Assembly (NCBI GenBank): GCA_963556255.1 | Contig: OY744615.1 | Span: 7,959,169-8,023,168 of the forward strand | DNA: 64,000 nt | Direction of reading: 5' to 3' | Origin: Allolobophora icterica | Lineage: Eukaryota; Annelida; Clitellata; Crassiclitellata; Lumbricidae | Part shown: piece by piece, positions 51,537 through 63,305 of the stretch | Layout of the letters: every line of letters begins with the position of its first letter | Numbering within the stretch: position 1 is the stretch's first letter | Made by a program: the position numbers and the translations under genes | Notes under the pieces: model-generated | What the model was told of the DNA's origin: nothing | The model's database searches: none | Seen by the model: the letters and a program-made list of their open reading frames with translations, nothing else

Positions 51537-51831
51537 CAGATAGCACAAGAAGAGGTTGAGGCAGGTAGCAACTTAGCAAGCTATAGTTTATTATTACAGT
51601 CGTTTATAGCGAACTCTAGGGATGCAATTTCGGTCGTCTTTAGTCGGCAGGGTCAAAGGGTGCAGTCTTGGGCGCAGATTGTAAGGAAATAGCCTCCGCA
51701 GAACATGCGTTTCATTTCCTATCACGGCTTTCAACAAACGCATGTCAGCTGCTTCGGCATCTGACATGCGTTGTCATGACCTGAGCACATAGATTTAATT
51801 CAATGCGTTTAAATTTTTACTTAACACAACG

Positions 51832-52072
51832 GCGGTTTAAGTTGTTCAGGAGATATGCAATCTGTGTTAGAACCGCTTTTACCTAACCTGGATTACTTAG
51901 TAGCCAATCGTTCCTGACTTTTTCCTTAAAGCTGATAGTTGTCACTGAGACAGCACTACCAAAAGTTTTAAGCGGTTCAGAAGACATAGGCAAACTGTGT
52001 TATAACCACCTCAAGTTAGCCCGGTATGCTTAATAGCCCATCCTTCCTAACTTCTTCAATAAACCTGACAGC
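51832..52072 (+). repeat. diverged tandem duplication, about 125 bp per unit
   Basis: Two units align: GTTCAGGAGATATGCAATCT with GTTCAGAAGACATAGGCAAACT, and GTAGCCAATCGTTCCTGACT with ATAGCCCATCCTTCCTAACT. Identity is perhaps two thirds by eye, so it is old. Confidence 0.5.
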
Positions 52073-52189
52073 TCTATACCCAATTTTAGAAGTGGACAGA
52101 TCTTGCACTGAAGGATTTAGCTTTGGCTTACTTGGAATGTATGACCTCTGGTACGGGGATTCGAATCCTAGTGTGCGTCTTTGTAGTGA

Positions 52190-52365
52190 ATTTATTATTA
52201 CATTTATTAAGCGCCAATGTCTGGTTCCATATCACCAATCGAAGGTGCTGGGCAATTGTGGGTGAAGGATTTGCTCAAAGTCCCTACACAATTACCGTCT
52301 TCGGGGAGGTGGCTCAACCGAGAAGCTCCGAGGAATCTGCCCGCTACAGTTGTGCAACTATATAA
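52190..52365 (-). repeat. tRNA-derived SINE, third copy of the 4560 family
   Basis: TTATTAAGCGCC, then AAGGTGCTGGGCAATTGTGG and GAAGGATTTGCTCAAAGTCC correspond to the body at 4645-4690 and 17620-17680. The tRNA head is degraded. Confidence 0.5.
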
Positions 52366-52635
52366 CCTTCGACAAACGACGCACAACTTCTCTCTGCCAG
52401 ACAATGACTCGATGAACTTCATTCCTCGATTGCTGTTCAAAAACATATACATTAAACTCAAACAAAGGATGCACAACTTCTCTCTTCACATGCATGGACT
52501 CGATGAACTTCATTTCTTGATTTTTGTTCAAAAACTTATACTAAGCTCAAGAAACTAATAATTATTAGTCGTCATATTGAACATGTTCTATGTAAACTAC
52601 GGCGTTCTGACTGTTGTATTTGAAATAAACGAATA

Positions 52636-52725
52636 TACATACATACATGCATACATACATACAAACATACATATATACGTATAATATTATATACATATGT
52701 ACATGCATACATACATATATATTAT
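52636..52725 (+). repeat. (CATA)n microsatellite
   Basis: Imperfect CATACATA/CATGCATA units, preceded by AATAAACGAATATA, a motif that also precedes AT tracts at 46334 and 8480. Confidence 0.85.
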
Positions 52726-53069
52726 GATACATAGGCCTACAATGTAAACTCATTGTAAAATCGTGTTACCCTTGATGGGGAAAAGTTGCCCGGTTAATTG
52801 TAATTGCAATTGAAAATTTATATAGCGCCACTTGAGAGACTCACCAGAAGCGCAAGCATACGTATACCTACCTGCTGTTGGTTGTCGATTTGCTGTGCAG
52901 CTGTTTTGTCATTTGTGTGCATCAGCCGGAAGATCATTCAACCTCAAGATCAAGTCCTCTAAGGACTGATATGTTTAAAGAGGCGTGGAATAAAATAAAG
53001 TTGCATTGTGTTGCTCAGCCTTATTCTATATCTTACCGGCCCAAATCCTACCTTACCATGTCTTACATT

Positions 53070-53101
53070 AAATTACCTTACCTTACCTTACCTTACCTTA
53101 C
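53070..53101 (+). repeat. (CTTAC)n microsatellite
   Basis: Five or six clean CCTTA units preceded by degenerate ones, the same pentamer as at 19690-20075. The upstream text TATAGCGCCACTTGAGAG (52820) is a SINE-tail-like fragment. Confidence 0.85.
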
Positions 53102-53176
53102 CATTATACATACGTTTCCTGGTCTTATCTAAGCAGCTGAAGGTACCTCGTTACTTAAAGTGGGTGTTTTAGTTGT

Positions 53177-53350
53177 CGGGGAGTTGAATCCCCTAACTCT
53201 TCTTCTAACACCTCAGCTAAGTAACTGAAACGATGTTGGAGGGGGTCAGGTAACTAAAAATAATATATTATTTTTAGTTGCCTGACTACCTCCAACATAA
53301 TTTCAGTTACTTAGCTGAGGGGTTAGAAGCGTTAGGGGTTCAACTCCCCG
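53177..53350. repeat. near-perfect 174-bp hairpin
   Basis: The left arm CGGGGAGTTGAATCCCCTAA ... CCTCAGCTAAGTAACTGAAA pairs with the right arm TTTCAGTTACTTAGCTGAGG ... TTAGGGGTTCAACTCCCCG around the centre AAAATAATATATTATTTT. There are few mismatches over about 85 bp per arm. It could be a foldback MITE or an old snap-back duplication; a transcript would form a long hairpin RNA. No obvious target duplication. Confidence 0.85.
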
Positions 53351-53899
53351 TGATGTATTACGAGTTGTCAGTTGTTTCGTGTGCACCCCAATGATTAATA
53401 GACTAATATTAGATTTCGACCTGCGTTCGTGTACTTCGGCAATCTGTAAAATTTACGACTTCCAGAGCACTCTTTTATCACAACTAAAAATATTGTTCAA
53501 AGTATTCGTCTACCTTGTCTGGCCCCGCCTTATCTCATGACGTCTTGACTTACTTTAGCAATAGCAGCAGCTGCAGCCGACAGCACCTTGTTGACTGTTA
53601 GGCAGTCTCGAGGGAACGAATCTCTCTACTTGCAGTAAGCATCTGCGAGTAGCCAGCGGTAGGCGTGGCCTTGCTGTACCCCACGGGTTCCTGCCTACTC
53701 CATCCCATCTCATCATTACCATAACGTAGTGGCCGTTGTACTGTGCTATACAAATAAACAAAGCTTTGGCCTTGGGGCGGCATATTCCAGAAGGCGGACA
53801 AACCTTAAACATTGAACGAGAAATTTAATTCAAAACTGCGAGCATGACGATAATAAACAGTTACAATTTTAAAGAAGTTAAAGTTAAACTTTGGGTCAA

Positions 53900-54140
53900 A
53901 GGCCCAAATCCACCGTGGACCCGATCCTCCGCCTTCCAAGCTTTCTCGTTCTCAACGAAACCCGCCTTAGCAGCTGCCCTGCCTCCTCTCTCTGGTCTAC
54001 CTGGGCCTCTGGCAATAGCACGGACTTCCTCCAGACATTGGTCTATGGAAACCTCTCTAATACGATGCAGCGCTCGTGAATAAGCTGGTGCCCACGCTTA
54101 GCTTTAAAGAGCTTTGGAAATTTTGTTGTTTACGATTACG
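53900..54140. repeat. dispersed repeat, copy 2
   Basis: Aligned to 33165-33370 through CCGCCTTCCAAGCTTTCTCG, ACGAAACCCGCCTTAGCAG and GCAGCGCTCGTGAATAAGCT. It leaves an open frame on the minus strand (LIHERCIVLERF ...), which I do not consider a gene. Confidence 0.45.
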
Positions 54141-54435
54141 AACACAGAAATTCGGTGCGGCAAAAAACGGCATGGGACAGATTGTTGAACCTGCCTCTGC
54201 AAAACAGTTAGACTTAGAACATTATGAAGCACGTGTCACTGGGCAGCAGAGTCTGTCACCTGAATTTCGACTCTCTTAACGCAAAATGGTTCCGCAATTC
54301 TGGCCCAAACATAAAGATCTTAGTAAACTTCTTTATTACATCAATATAATTATTGCACAATTTCTGTAAATGTATTTCTTGCATTTTTAAAACACCTCCT
54401 AGTGCCTGAACATACTGTAGAACACTAGACTTCTA

Positions 54436-54800
54436 AGTACAGCAAAACTTCGGTATTTCGAACTTTCGGTTGTATCGAACAACAGTAAATTGCCCGACCA
54501 CAATCAATGCAAACACAAACAAGCATAGCTCTGCTTTATCGAACCTGCTATAAATATCGATGTCTCGCTTTATCGAATGCTATATTCGGTTCTTGTCGAA
54601 CAGTGGGTCTGCAGATTTATCGAAGTTGCAGGTAGTGTTTCCGTTAGGAGCACAAAAAGAGGACGTAGGACCTTGGCCCACTTACGTCCGGACCTAGAAT
54701 TTTGCTGTAAATCAGCCAAAATTGTCAAATTTTTGACGTTTTTTTCGGACGCAAAAACGGCCGTTTGGGCGTTAACGGACCACTCTGCAACTCGATACTA
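54436..54800 (+). mobile_element. possible Tigger/pogo-type end
   Basis: TACAGCAAAACTTCGGTATTTCG, followed by TTCGGTTGTATCGAAC and repeated TTTATCGAA words (54535, 54568, 54617), resembles the terminus of Tigger-like elements. No matching right end is found, so it may be a fragment. Confidence 0.35.
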
Positions 54801-55362
54801 AAATGGACTATATAGTTGAGGCTGACTGATGAATAATGAACCGAAGCTTTGTTTCCTGCATGGTTAAGAGACAAGACTGATTGATTGGCCTATGTATGTA
54901 ACCGGGAGAGGGCCACTTTATGATTTCATTTTTGTACCGTAGCCTCTTATGCTGACTGCAATTTTATTGCCCAGTGGCGGATTTAGCTATCCTACTTGGT
55001 GTCTCTCGGCGCCTCTAAGACCAACCCCGTGCATGATAAGCCTTATAAAATGACACCGTCTGCGGCATCCTCTTGCCCCTACGCAAGCGACCCAGGAACT
55101 ATCACTGCTATTGCCTCTGCAAGGGTGTTCCATAGCCCCATATTACAAGGACTGAACGTGCTAAACCTACACGTTGTTAAATTAAATTCATCATTACGAC
55201 ATCTGAAATAAAAGTGCACGCTTTTATAATGGCGTCGCAAAAGAGAGACTCTGTGGATGATAAAATAAATGCGTTGCATAATAGGCACTAGGCCTACACG
55301 TTCATCTAGGCAGACCTCTGTCTTAGATTATTTTATAAAACATTAGGAGTAGACCTACTTAC

Positions 55363-55473
55363 AACATCCGATTGGTTCATCACTTGCATCTGCACAGTCT
55401 ACTTTGCCATTACAATATTCGGGAGCCAGAATACAGTGACCATTGGGACACTGAAACTGTTCCGGCAGACACG
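55363..55473 (-). CDS. single exon encoding an LDL-receptor class A domain
   Basis: A 111-bp, phase 1-1 exon with acceptor TTTGTCACACAG and donor GTAAGT. The 37 residues hold six cysteines in class A order, from CLPEQFQC and PNGHC through YCNGKVDC and [10 protein letters not shown]. The D-x-x-SDE calcium cage is intact. Symmetric phase-1 exons are the shuffled module in LDLR-like receptors, LRPs, relaxin-receptor-like GPCRs and extracellular proteases. No neighbouring exon of the same gene is recognised within several kilobases, so the host protein is unknown. It may be partial or isolated. Confidence 0.8.
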
Positions 55474-55684
55474 CTGTGTGACAAATGAAGACGAAAGGCA
55501 GCCTCAACACCCACTCCACTCTCGATTGCAATTGTACAGTCTAATTCCCCGAAAAATTGCCATCATCATTATCAGCAGCATAAGCAACAAAAACCATATT
55601 TAAGCAGATATTCATTCATTTTTTAATTCATCCTCATTTAGGAATCCTAACAGATTAAAAGCAAGATCAACCAATGGCAGAGAA

Positions 55685-56678
55685 AGAACTTCAGGACATG
55701 TTTAATATATTTGAACTTAAGAATATATCATAACTAAGAACACATCTTAACTAAAGAACTACCGTATCTTAACTAAAAACACGTTTAAACTAAAGAACTA
55801 TCTTAATTAAAGAACATATGTTAATTAAACAACTATCGTATCTTAACTAGAGCACACATCTAAACTAAAAGAACTATCTTAACTAAAGAACACGTCTAAG
55901 CTAAAGAACTATCTTAACTAAAGAACACATCCTAAGTATAGAACTACCGCATCTCAACTATAAAACTACCTTAACTAAAGGATACATCTAAACTAGAGAA
56001 CACATCTTAACTAAAGAACCTATCTGAACAAAAGAACACAACTTAACTAAGAACACATCTAAACTAAAGAACTATCTTAACTAAAGAACACAACTTAACT
56101 AAAGAACTATATATCTTAACTAAAGAACACATCTTAACTAAAGAAACGTCTTAACTGAATAACACATCTAAACTGAAGAACTATCTTAATTAAAGAACAC
56201 ATCTAAACTAAAGAACTATCTTAACTAAAGAACACATCTTAGCTAAAGAGCTATCTTGACTAAAGAACACAACTAAAGAAACAGCTTAACTGAATAAAAC
56301 ACCTAAACTGAAGAACTATCTTAACTAGAGAACTATCTTAACTAAAGAAATATCTTAACTAAAGAACACATCTTAACTAAAGAACTGTCTTAACTTAAGA
56401 ACACATCCTAACTAAAGATTATAATAACTATAGAACACACCTAAAGAACATAATTCAACTAAAGAAAATATCTTAACTAAATAACTATCTTAGCTAAAGA
56501 ACACATCTTAACTAAACAACTGTCTAAACTAAAGAACATATCTTAATGAAAAGAACTGTCCTAACTGAAAAACACATCTTAACTAAACAGCTGTCTTAAC
56601 TAAAGAACACATCTTAAGTAAAGAATTTATCTTAACTAAAGAACACATCTTAACTAAAGAACTATAATAACTAAAGAA
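55685..56678 (+). repeat. AACTAAAGAACACATCTT minisatellite, about 1 kb
   Basis: More than 50 degenerate units of about 16-18 bp, alternating AACTAAAGAACACATCTT and AACTAAAGAACTATCTT. It stops at the TA left flank of the element at 56681, and CATCT resumes at 58527. The element is therefore inserted into the array's edge. Confidence 0.93.
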
Positions 56679-56680
56679 TA

Positions 56681-58524
56681 GGGTGAGTTCGGATAAAGTG
56701 AACCATCGGGTTGAGTGAACCAATTCTGGTAGGAAGCTTATGTACAGCAAGCTGTTAATATCACGTGCGCGTGTGCTCTATTTCTACATACTATTGCCAT
56801 TTGGCTACTCATTTAGCGGGTTATTTGAAAATTACCTAGCAGCTGCATGTTTTGAGAGGCGACGAGATGTGGGATGTCGAAGAAACTTCCAAAAATTTAA
56901 GTGTCCTACTTTTTAACTGAGGTGTAACAAAAGTCAGTTTTTCATGTAAATGCCTTACACTATGCAGCCGAATTTTTTCAGTAATAATTTGTAAGTTTTA
57001 TGGTATAGAAAAACATTGTTGAAATGTCGAAATGAACGAATACACGCTCTATAAATAGAAATTTATCATATGGTTCACTTTACCTGTACGTGCTGGTAAA
57101 GTGAACCGTGCAAGTTCAACTAAAGTGAACCAGTGGTTCACTTTTACTGATAGGCTCCTATAGCTTTGGCGAGCCTGGTAAATGAAATAGGCATATGAGT
57201 AGGCCTAGATGTAGGCCTAGATGTAGGCCCCTAATATCGGTTATTGCTATAATACAAAAAACTTGCATTGTAAACAAAATTTAATGAATGCAAGTAAAAA
57301 ATTTATTTTCTAAGAACTACACATTATGTTTTTAAGGTTTAAGTTAGAGATTTAGTTGCACCACCATGGGTAGATTCCACCATCATGGAACAAGACATAG
57401 AAACAAAGGAAAGACCAAGATTCCATCCTTTCTGTTTGTCTAAGTAATCGTAATGTTCAACTTGAAGAAGTATATGGCCTAAACCTAGCCAGCAGTGTTG
57501 AGATTCGGCAAATGTCTGATCCAGTTTCACCTAGTGGTGTTGAGAGTGCATCACTTCCCAGGCTCAGTTCATCCACTGGCATTGATACTAGATCAACAGT
57601 GAGTCACCTCTGTTCTCCCAGTAAAGCTGAGCCTGCTCAAGAGATGACCGCACCTAGCATTCAGTTGATCAGGAACTTGGTCTTTGCTACATAAAATAAG
57701 ACTAAATCTTCCTTGAGCAAGACCCAAAAGAACAAAGGCAAGACTGCAAAGCAACATCTTCGAAAAACGCCAGCACTGCAGGCAAAGGTATTCCTGTCTT
57801 GTGTGTGGCAAGGACTATGATGAATCATGGATTCAGTGTAGAAAGCGTAAAGACTGAGCACATGAGGATTGTGCTAACTGACAAGGATTACTATTATTGC
57901 CACGTTTGTATTATTCATTAGGCTAACTGCACGGCACTAGGTTTGGAATAGTTTTAGAAAAAGGAGTCCATTTGAAGTGTTCTATAGTATTCAAGTGTTC
58001 AATAGCTTCAAGTGTTGTTATTCTTCTGTGCAATGATATAGGCTTACTATTAGTTCTGTGCTGCAAGGGTTCTTGCATCTTTTGTAGATTGATTAATACT
58101 TTTGTTGAACACCATAACTAAGTTTTCTTAAGATTGACTTTTGTAGTTCAATTTATGTTGGAATTATTAAAACCAGTGCAATTGTTTACCTAATAGGCCT
58201 ACTGTGATTTATCTATGTCTTTAGGCTATGTTTATGTTGGTTCACTTTAGGGAATATATTTTTATACTGGTAAAATCTGGTTCACTTTATCATAGAACAC
58301 TGGTTCACTATATCTGAAAAGTCAGGTAAAGTGAACCGTTGGACAACACAACTTTGAAAGGCTATTTTACATACTTAATCTGAATATAACTTCAGTTTTA
58401 CTGTATATCCTTTTAGAGCAATGAATGATCTATAAGATAGTGTATTTAGATCTTTGACGTGCCACACCTGAAAGCGGCAAAGTGGCCCGATATGAAAATT
58501 GGTTCACTTTATCCGAACTCACCC
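56681..58524 (+). mobile_element. 1.84-kb TA-flanked pogo-like element with TGGTTCACTTTA words
   Basis: Left end GGGTGAGTTCGGATAAAGTG and right end CACTTTATCCGAACTCACCC are perfect inverted repeats of at least 25 bp. TA is on both sides (56679-56680 and 58525-58526). The word AAAGTGAACC or its complement occurs about ten times, mostly within 600 bp of either end. It contains a broken zinc-finger tail (next entry) but no catalytic domain. TA target and finger support a pogo-like Tc1/mariner origin. Confidence 0.8.
57700..57915 (+). pseudogene. zinc-finger C-terminus of a pogo-like transposase, broken
   Basis: Translation gives KKTKSSLSK-like basic text, then CLVCGKDYDESWIQCRKRKD-stop-AHEDCAN, and in another frame DKDYYYCHVC. 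The order C-x2-C ... W-x2-C-x2-C ... H-x2-C ... C-x2-C is the PHD-like finger that ends many pogo-like transposases. Lesions seen are an arginine at one cysteine position, a TGA where tryptophan is usual, and a frameshift. Confidence 0.55.
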
Positions 58525-60015
58525 TACATCTAGTAAGCAAATGTATAACTACCTGCCTTTTACAACGCTTTTATGCAATCACCTCGCTGACCTTTTCGTC
58601 TCTCATGAAAGGTTGAAAGGAGGTGTTTAAAAAAATATCAAATTTAGAAATTTAGATGCGGACGTCTGCACTGGTCAGAACCCCTACCCCTGTCTGCATA
58701 TTGGTAATCCCTCTTTTCTCCCATGGCGAACGTCCCCTAATACCACTCTCGGGCGATCGCCTAGAAATGCCGCAATCACATCACCGTGTCGAGTACAAAC
58801 TGCAGTGTGATTGGTTGCGGCACATCCGCGGGTTCGATAAAGGATTATGAGAGGTCAAGGGTAAGAATAGGTGGTGCAAGGCTTGTAGTCAAATAAACAA
58901 AACCTTGTACTCCCATAATATCTTTCTCTAACAAACGCCAAGAAATCATGGCTGCTTGTAGCTTTATGGAGCCAGTCTGGAAACGTCTGAAATTGAATCC
59001 TGAAGTTCAATCGATCATTCATTCGATCATAAATCGATCATTGTTTAAAAGTAAGAACAATTGAAATTCTTATTCTAGTTAGTCCCAGGCCAATGGTTTT
59101 TGTAACATCTTAACAGTTTCGCGCCTGACGAAATGATTTGAGTCCAAATCTTTCGCTCATTTAATTCGCTTAAACTATAGGCCTACTAGATGTTTGCCCG
59201 TCCTAATACGGTACCGGGTAAAAGAAATTTGAAAATGTATGTTCCAATTGTAAAGGGGTACTATTTATCGGCGATATAGCATATCAAGTTACTAAGACGG
59301 ATAAAAAATTGAAAATGTTTTTTCAGTTTTCAAAATAAGCTCTGTTGTGAAGTTGAGGCTGAATAATGTAGTCAATCGCTAGATGGCCTATAGTAGCGGA
59401 AATACTAAATAGGGCCTATGTTTATGCGTCTAAGTAAATTGGCTAGTTTAAGCCTAGCTGTTCGTTTGAAGCGGCCTAAGTAACTTGGCCGTAATATGGG
59501 CCTTTTGAACTCGTTAAACTCTTTCATTTCAGCTTCTTACCGACCTGCGTATATTACGTTAATCCCGTTTATATATCGGCGCTATATCAAATCAATTCAC
59601 GAATGCCGTTTTGGGTAGGTTTTCAGTTAACTTCGTTATGTTTCTGGCCCTTCTAAACCCGTTTTAGCGAAAAAATTATTTTAGGTGCGTCTTAAGCTCT
59701 CAGCTTAAAACAGCAACCTTTACGCCATTTTGAAATTTACTTTGAACGGAGTTATCGTCCCGTTTGTGACGTCATTTGTCATTGTGACGTCATCGCAGCC
59801 AATGGGAGGAGCGTTACATTTGTTTTGTTTTACAAACACACATACAGGATGACATTTCTGTTCCTTTATATTATTAATAAACTAAATAGCAATCAATTTA
59901 CGTTTTCGCTAATTATCACATTTCTGGCCAATCTCGGAATCTTTTTGAGGTCGCTACTATAATCCACTAATTAATAAATATTACTTTTCGGCTTTTCGCT
60001 CTAAAGCCAATTCCT
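58525..60015. other. 1.5 kb without a recognised gene
   Basis: Contains isolated TAGGCCTA octamers and a CRE-like TGACGTCA cluster (GTGACGTCATTTGTCATTGTGACGTCATCGCAGCC, 59767-59801), but no exon or transposon end that I can support. Confidence 0.45.
59767..59800. promoter_or_regulatory. two CRE-like TGACGTCA sites
   Basis: TGACGTCATTTG and GTGACGTCATCG lie about 20 bp apart, followed by GCCAATGGGAGG, which contains a CCAAT box. This is promoter-like by composition, but no transcript start or gene is identified. Confidence 0.3.
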
Positions 60016-60687
60016 TGTAATGAAATTTGCATCATCGCTCCCAATTCTCTCTCCCGCCTCTCAAGCAGAAGTATCACTCCTCCTATGCTCTCTTCCCAAA
60101 AAGCAATGCGAACTTCATCCTATCCCCACCTCTCTTATAAAAGACTGTGCCCCTGTCCTCGTTCCTGTAATCAACACAATTATCAATCTCTTACTCTTTA
60201 CCGGCGACTTCCCAGTGGCCTTTAGGCCTATAAGCACTCTTTAGTCACTCCCCTTCTCAAAAAACAATTTAATATTTATAAGGAAAACATATCTATAGCT
60301 ACCGTCCCTTCTCCAATCTTTCCTTTCTATCTAAGTTAACTGAAAGAATTGTCCTTGCTCGGCTAATCCACTACATCTCTTTCTAATTCACTTCTTAACC
60401 CCCATCAATCTGGATTTACTAAACAACACTCCACAGAAACTCTACTTGCGTCTCTGTACAATAAACTGGTCTTTGCCGTCAGCCACCAAGAAGTCCTCTG
60501 CCTCTGTCTTCTCGACATCTCCGCCGCATTCGAAACCATCGATCACAGCCCTCCTTCAACGACTGTCTTCTTGGTTTGGCGTCTCTGGCACTGCTCTACT
60601 CTGGTTCCAATCCTACTTGTCCTCCCGATCCTTCTCGGTTAAAGCCTCCAGCAACTGCTCGCAACCCCTCCCTCTCTCCTGTGGTGT

Positions 60688-60783
60688 AAAGAGTGAGCGA
60701 TTGATAAGTGTGGTGATTACAGGAACGAGGACAGAGGCACAGTCTTTTACAAGAGAGGTGGGGGATAGGATCAAGTGCTCTGA
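60688..60783 (-). repeat. inverted internal L2 segment
   Basis: Reverse complement of text homologous to 60108-60200: CTATCCCCCACCTCTCTTGT, AAAGACTGTGCCTCTGTCCT and CGTTCCTGTAATCACCAC. It breaks the reading frame between PLSCG and the GPLLFILY block of the same LINE. Confidence 0.75.
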
Positions 60784-61976
60784 TTTGACAAGGCGCCGTC
60801 CTGGCCATCCTGGGTCCACTCCTCTTCATCCTGTATACCACACCTTTAAGCCATGTTACAAAATGCTCCTCTGTTGACCACCATCTTTACGCAGATGACA
60901 CCCAACTCTACATGTCCTTCTCCTCAAGCTCTTTTTCCACCTCCATCACATAAATTACTCAACGTGGTTAACTTTATCTCACAGTGGATGTCATCCAATC
61001 TCCTCTGCCTCTCTCGCTCCTGCTTCATGCACATGCACAGTCCATAGACGCATCCGGTCTATGGACTTAAAACTGCCTTCACCATTGCTACCTCCATTGT
61101 TCATCTCCACCGCATTTGACACCATTGATCACAGCCTTGAATCCACCCAAATCAAGCGTCTGCAACTTATGATCCAAAACTCACTATAGAGAGAGCTGTA
61201 ACTAGAACGCCCAAACATCATCGTATTACTCCCGTCCTGAAATCACTCCAATGGTTAAAAATCCCAGAGCGAATCCACATCAACGTCCTATCACTAACCT
61301 ACAGCTCCCTGCAATATTCCCAGCCCAGGTACATTCGTGATCTCTTCACCATTCATGCAGGCAACCCGCTACACCCCGCTACATCCTAATATCTCAGTCT
61401 TTCTCGACCTCCAGTCACTACTCATTAGGGTGGAGTGAAAAAAATAAAAATTCTAGAAAATAATCGTAATAGTGATGGATAGTTGCCTTTTGGCATAGTT
61501 AGTTTTCGTGCAAAATATATTTGTAAAATTCGTTCGGGAAGATGTGCCCCAACGAGCTTGAAAATTTTAAAATTAAAAAAAAATGTCAAATTTATGAAAA
61601 TTTCAAAAAATTTTAAAATTGCACACACTAATTGTAATAGTGTTTAGGCATTTAATTACGACATATTTAATGACCATGCAAGTGAACAAATTTTTAAATT
61701 TGCCTTCTAAGATGTGCTCCAACGAGTTTAAAATTTGACATTTTTCGCAAATTTGTCAAATTTTGCAACAATTGCATAAACTTTAAAAAAATTAGAAACT
61801 CTAACTGTCATAGTGTTTAAGCATTTAATTATGATAGATTTAATGACCATGAAAATAAAATTAATAAATGATTGTATGTTAGCAATATTAAGTAAACAAT
61901 AAACAATAAACAACCCCAACAGGCTATACCTGTTAATCACTGAAAAGTGAGTCATTACTTATTTTATTCCATTGAT

Positions 61977-62291
61977 TTAACTCGATTGAAATTCTGCTTT
62001 TGTATTAAAACAAGGCATTAGTTCCCGTGATTCCAATCTGGCAAGGATAAAACCATGTCTAGATGTTTGCCCAACCACAGTAGGCCAAACAGATGCCTCA
62101 GTAACAAGTTTTACAAAGCGCTCAACCGATAGTGTGTGGCATGGAAATTGTGGGAAATCATTTGCAGCAAACTTAATTTCTGGAAGAGCTTTTGATATAA
62201 GGCCAAAGTCTTGCAAAACAGCTGAAGCTAACGATCCCGCTGATCGATCCGAAATTGCATATCTGTCACACTCTCTTGCAAATGCCTGCAA
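61977..62291 (-). pseudogene. same transposon protein end, inverted in the left arm
   Basis: 104 codons ending RLESRELMPCFNTKAEFQSS; about 60 C-terminal residues nearly match the plus-strand copy at 62940-63305 (PQFPCHTLSVERFVKLVTEA). Upstream of that the two differ (CDRYAISDRSAGSLASAVLQ here). The left arm may therefore carry a different deletion derivative of the gene. Confidence 0.55.
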
Positions 62292-62759
62292 TTTTTTTAC
62301 GTAGTTCTAGAGATGGAGATAATGTTTCATCTGGAGAATGGGATGTTGACATAAAGAGTAGTTTCAATCTCGATAGTTTCATCATGATCAGAATGATTTG
62401 TTTAGTTATCTGTGCTAGATCCTGACGAATTATCTGCAGCCATTCGGTTTGGCAGCATCGGTTTTTAAATATTTGCTTACTCTTTTACCATCTTGTACTT
62501 TTCATTAATACTTTTTCTGAAATTTTTTGGAAGCAGTTATAAAGGGATGTTGATCTCAATCTCTGGCCAGACGTGATCAAGGTCCTGTGTCGCACTCCAT
62601 ATAGATAACCACAGCTAATCGAATCCTGCATCTGTATGTTGCAAGTGAATGCCCATTAGACAATCTGAAAATATTGGCGACATATGTTGTAAGAGTGTAT
62701 GCTCCAATGTAGTTTTGTTTCAAAATGAAACCCTCGTGCAAATATGGTTCTATGCACCT

Positions 62760-63305
62760 TTGCCATACAATCTCCAGATCACGTTACCTGCCGGAAGTCC
62801 TTAAGGCTGTTATCGACCCGGTAATACAACGAATTGGATTTTTTTGACATCCAGAAAGCATCCTTCTTGGAATGATAACTGACACTCGGAAGCATATCCG
62901 TGCTCTAAAATTACGCAGAATCTTGCGATCGAAAAATGAATGTCACCAGGCAAACAGAATAGCCTAGGTGAATTTTATATTCCAAAACGTAACTTTGCTG
63001 GAAATGATTACATCGATTTGATTGATTGGCAAAACGTAAAAGTAACAGAACCACCTGTCATTTCCACACTTTCCAAAGCTGATCTTGAAGAATTTATTGC
63101 CAGTGAGTGTGTGCCAACACTGGATTTTCCAGAATTTCCATGCCACACACAATCGGTTGAGCGCTCTGTAAAACTTGTTACTGAGGCATCTGCTAGGCCT
63201 ACTGTGGTTGGGCAAACATCTAGACATGGTTTTATCCTTGCAAGATTGGAATCACGGGAACTAATGCCTTGTTTCAATACAAAAGCAGAATTTCAAACTA
63301 GTTAA
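62760..63305 (+). pseudogene. transposon-borne protein, C-terminal half, frameshifted
   Basis: In one frame HPESILLGMITDTRKHIRAL and LRRILRSKN; after a frameshift near 62960, FYIPKRNFAGNDYIDLIDWQ, VTEPPVISTLSKADLEEFIA and FPCHTQSVERSVKLVTEAS, ending RLESRELMPCFNTKAEFQTS. I recognise this order (HPE-x-LL ... PCHTQ-x-VER-x-VKLVTEAS ... SR-x-x-MP-x-F-x-TK) from uncharacterised transposon-linked proteins in hydra, insects and other animals. The enzyme class is not known to me. The upstream part is missing. Confidence 0.5.

Noticed and set aside
55685..56678. CRISPR or coding repeat
   Set aside because: Units are short and degenerate with no spacers, and all frames hit frequent stops.
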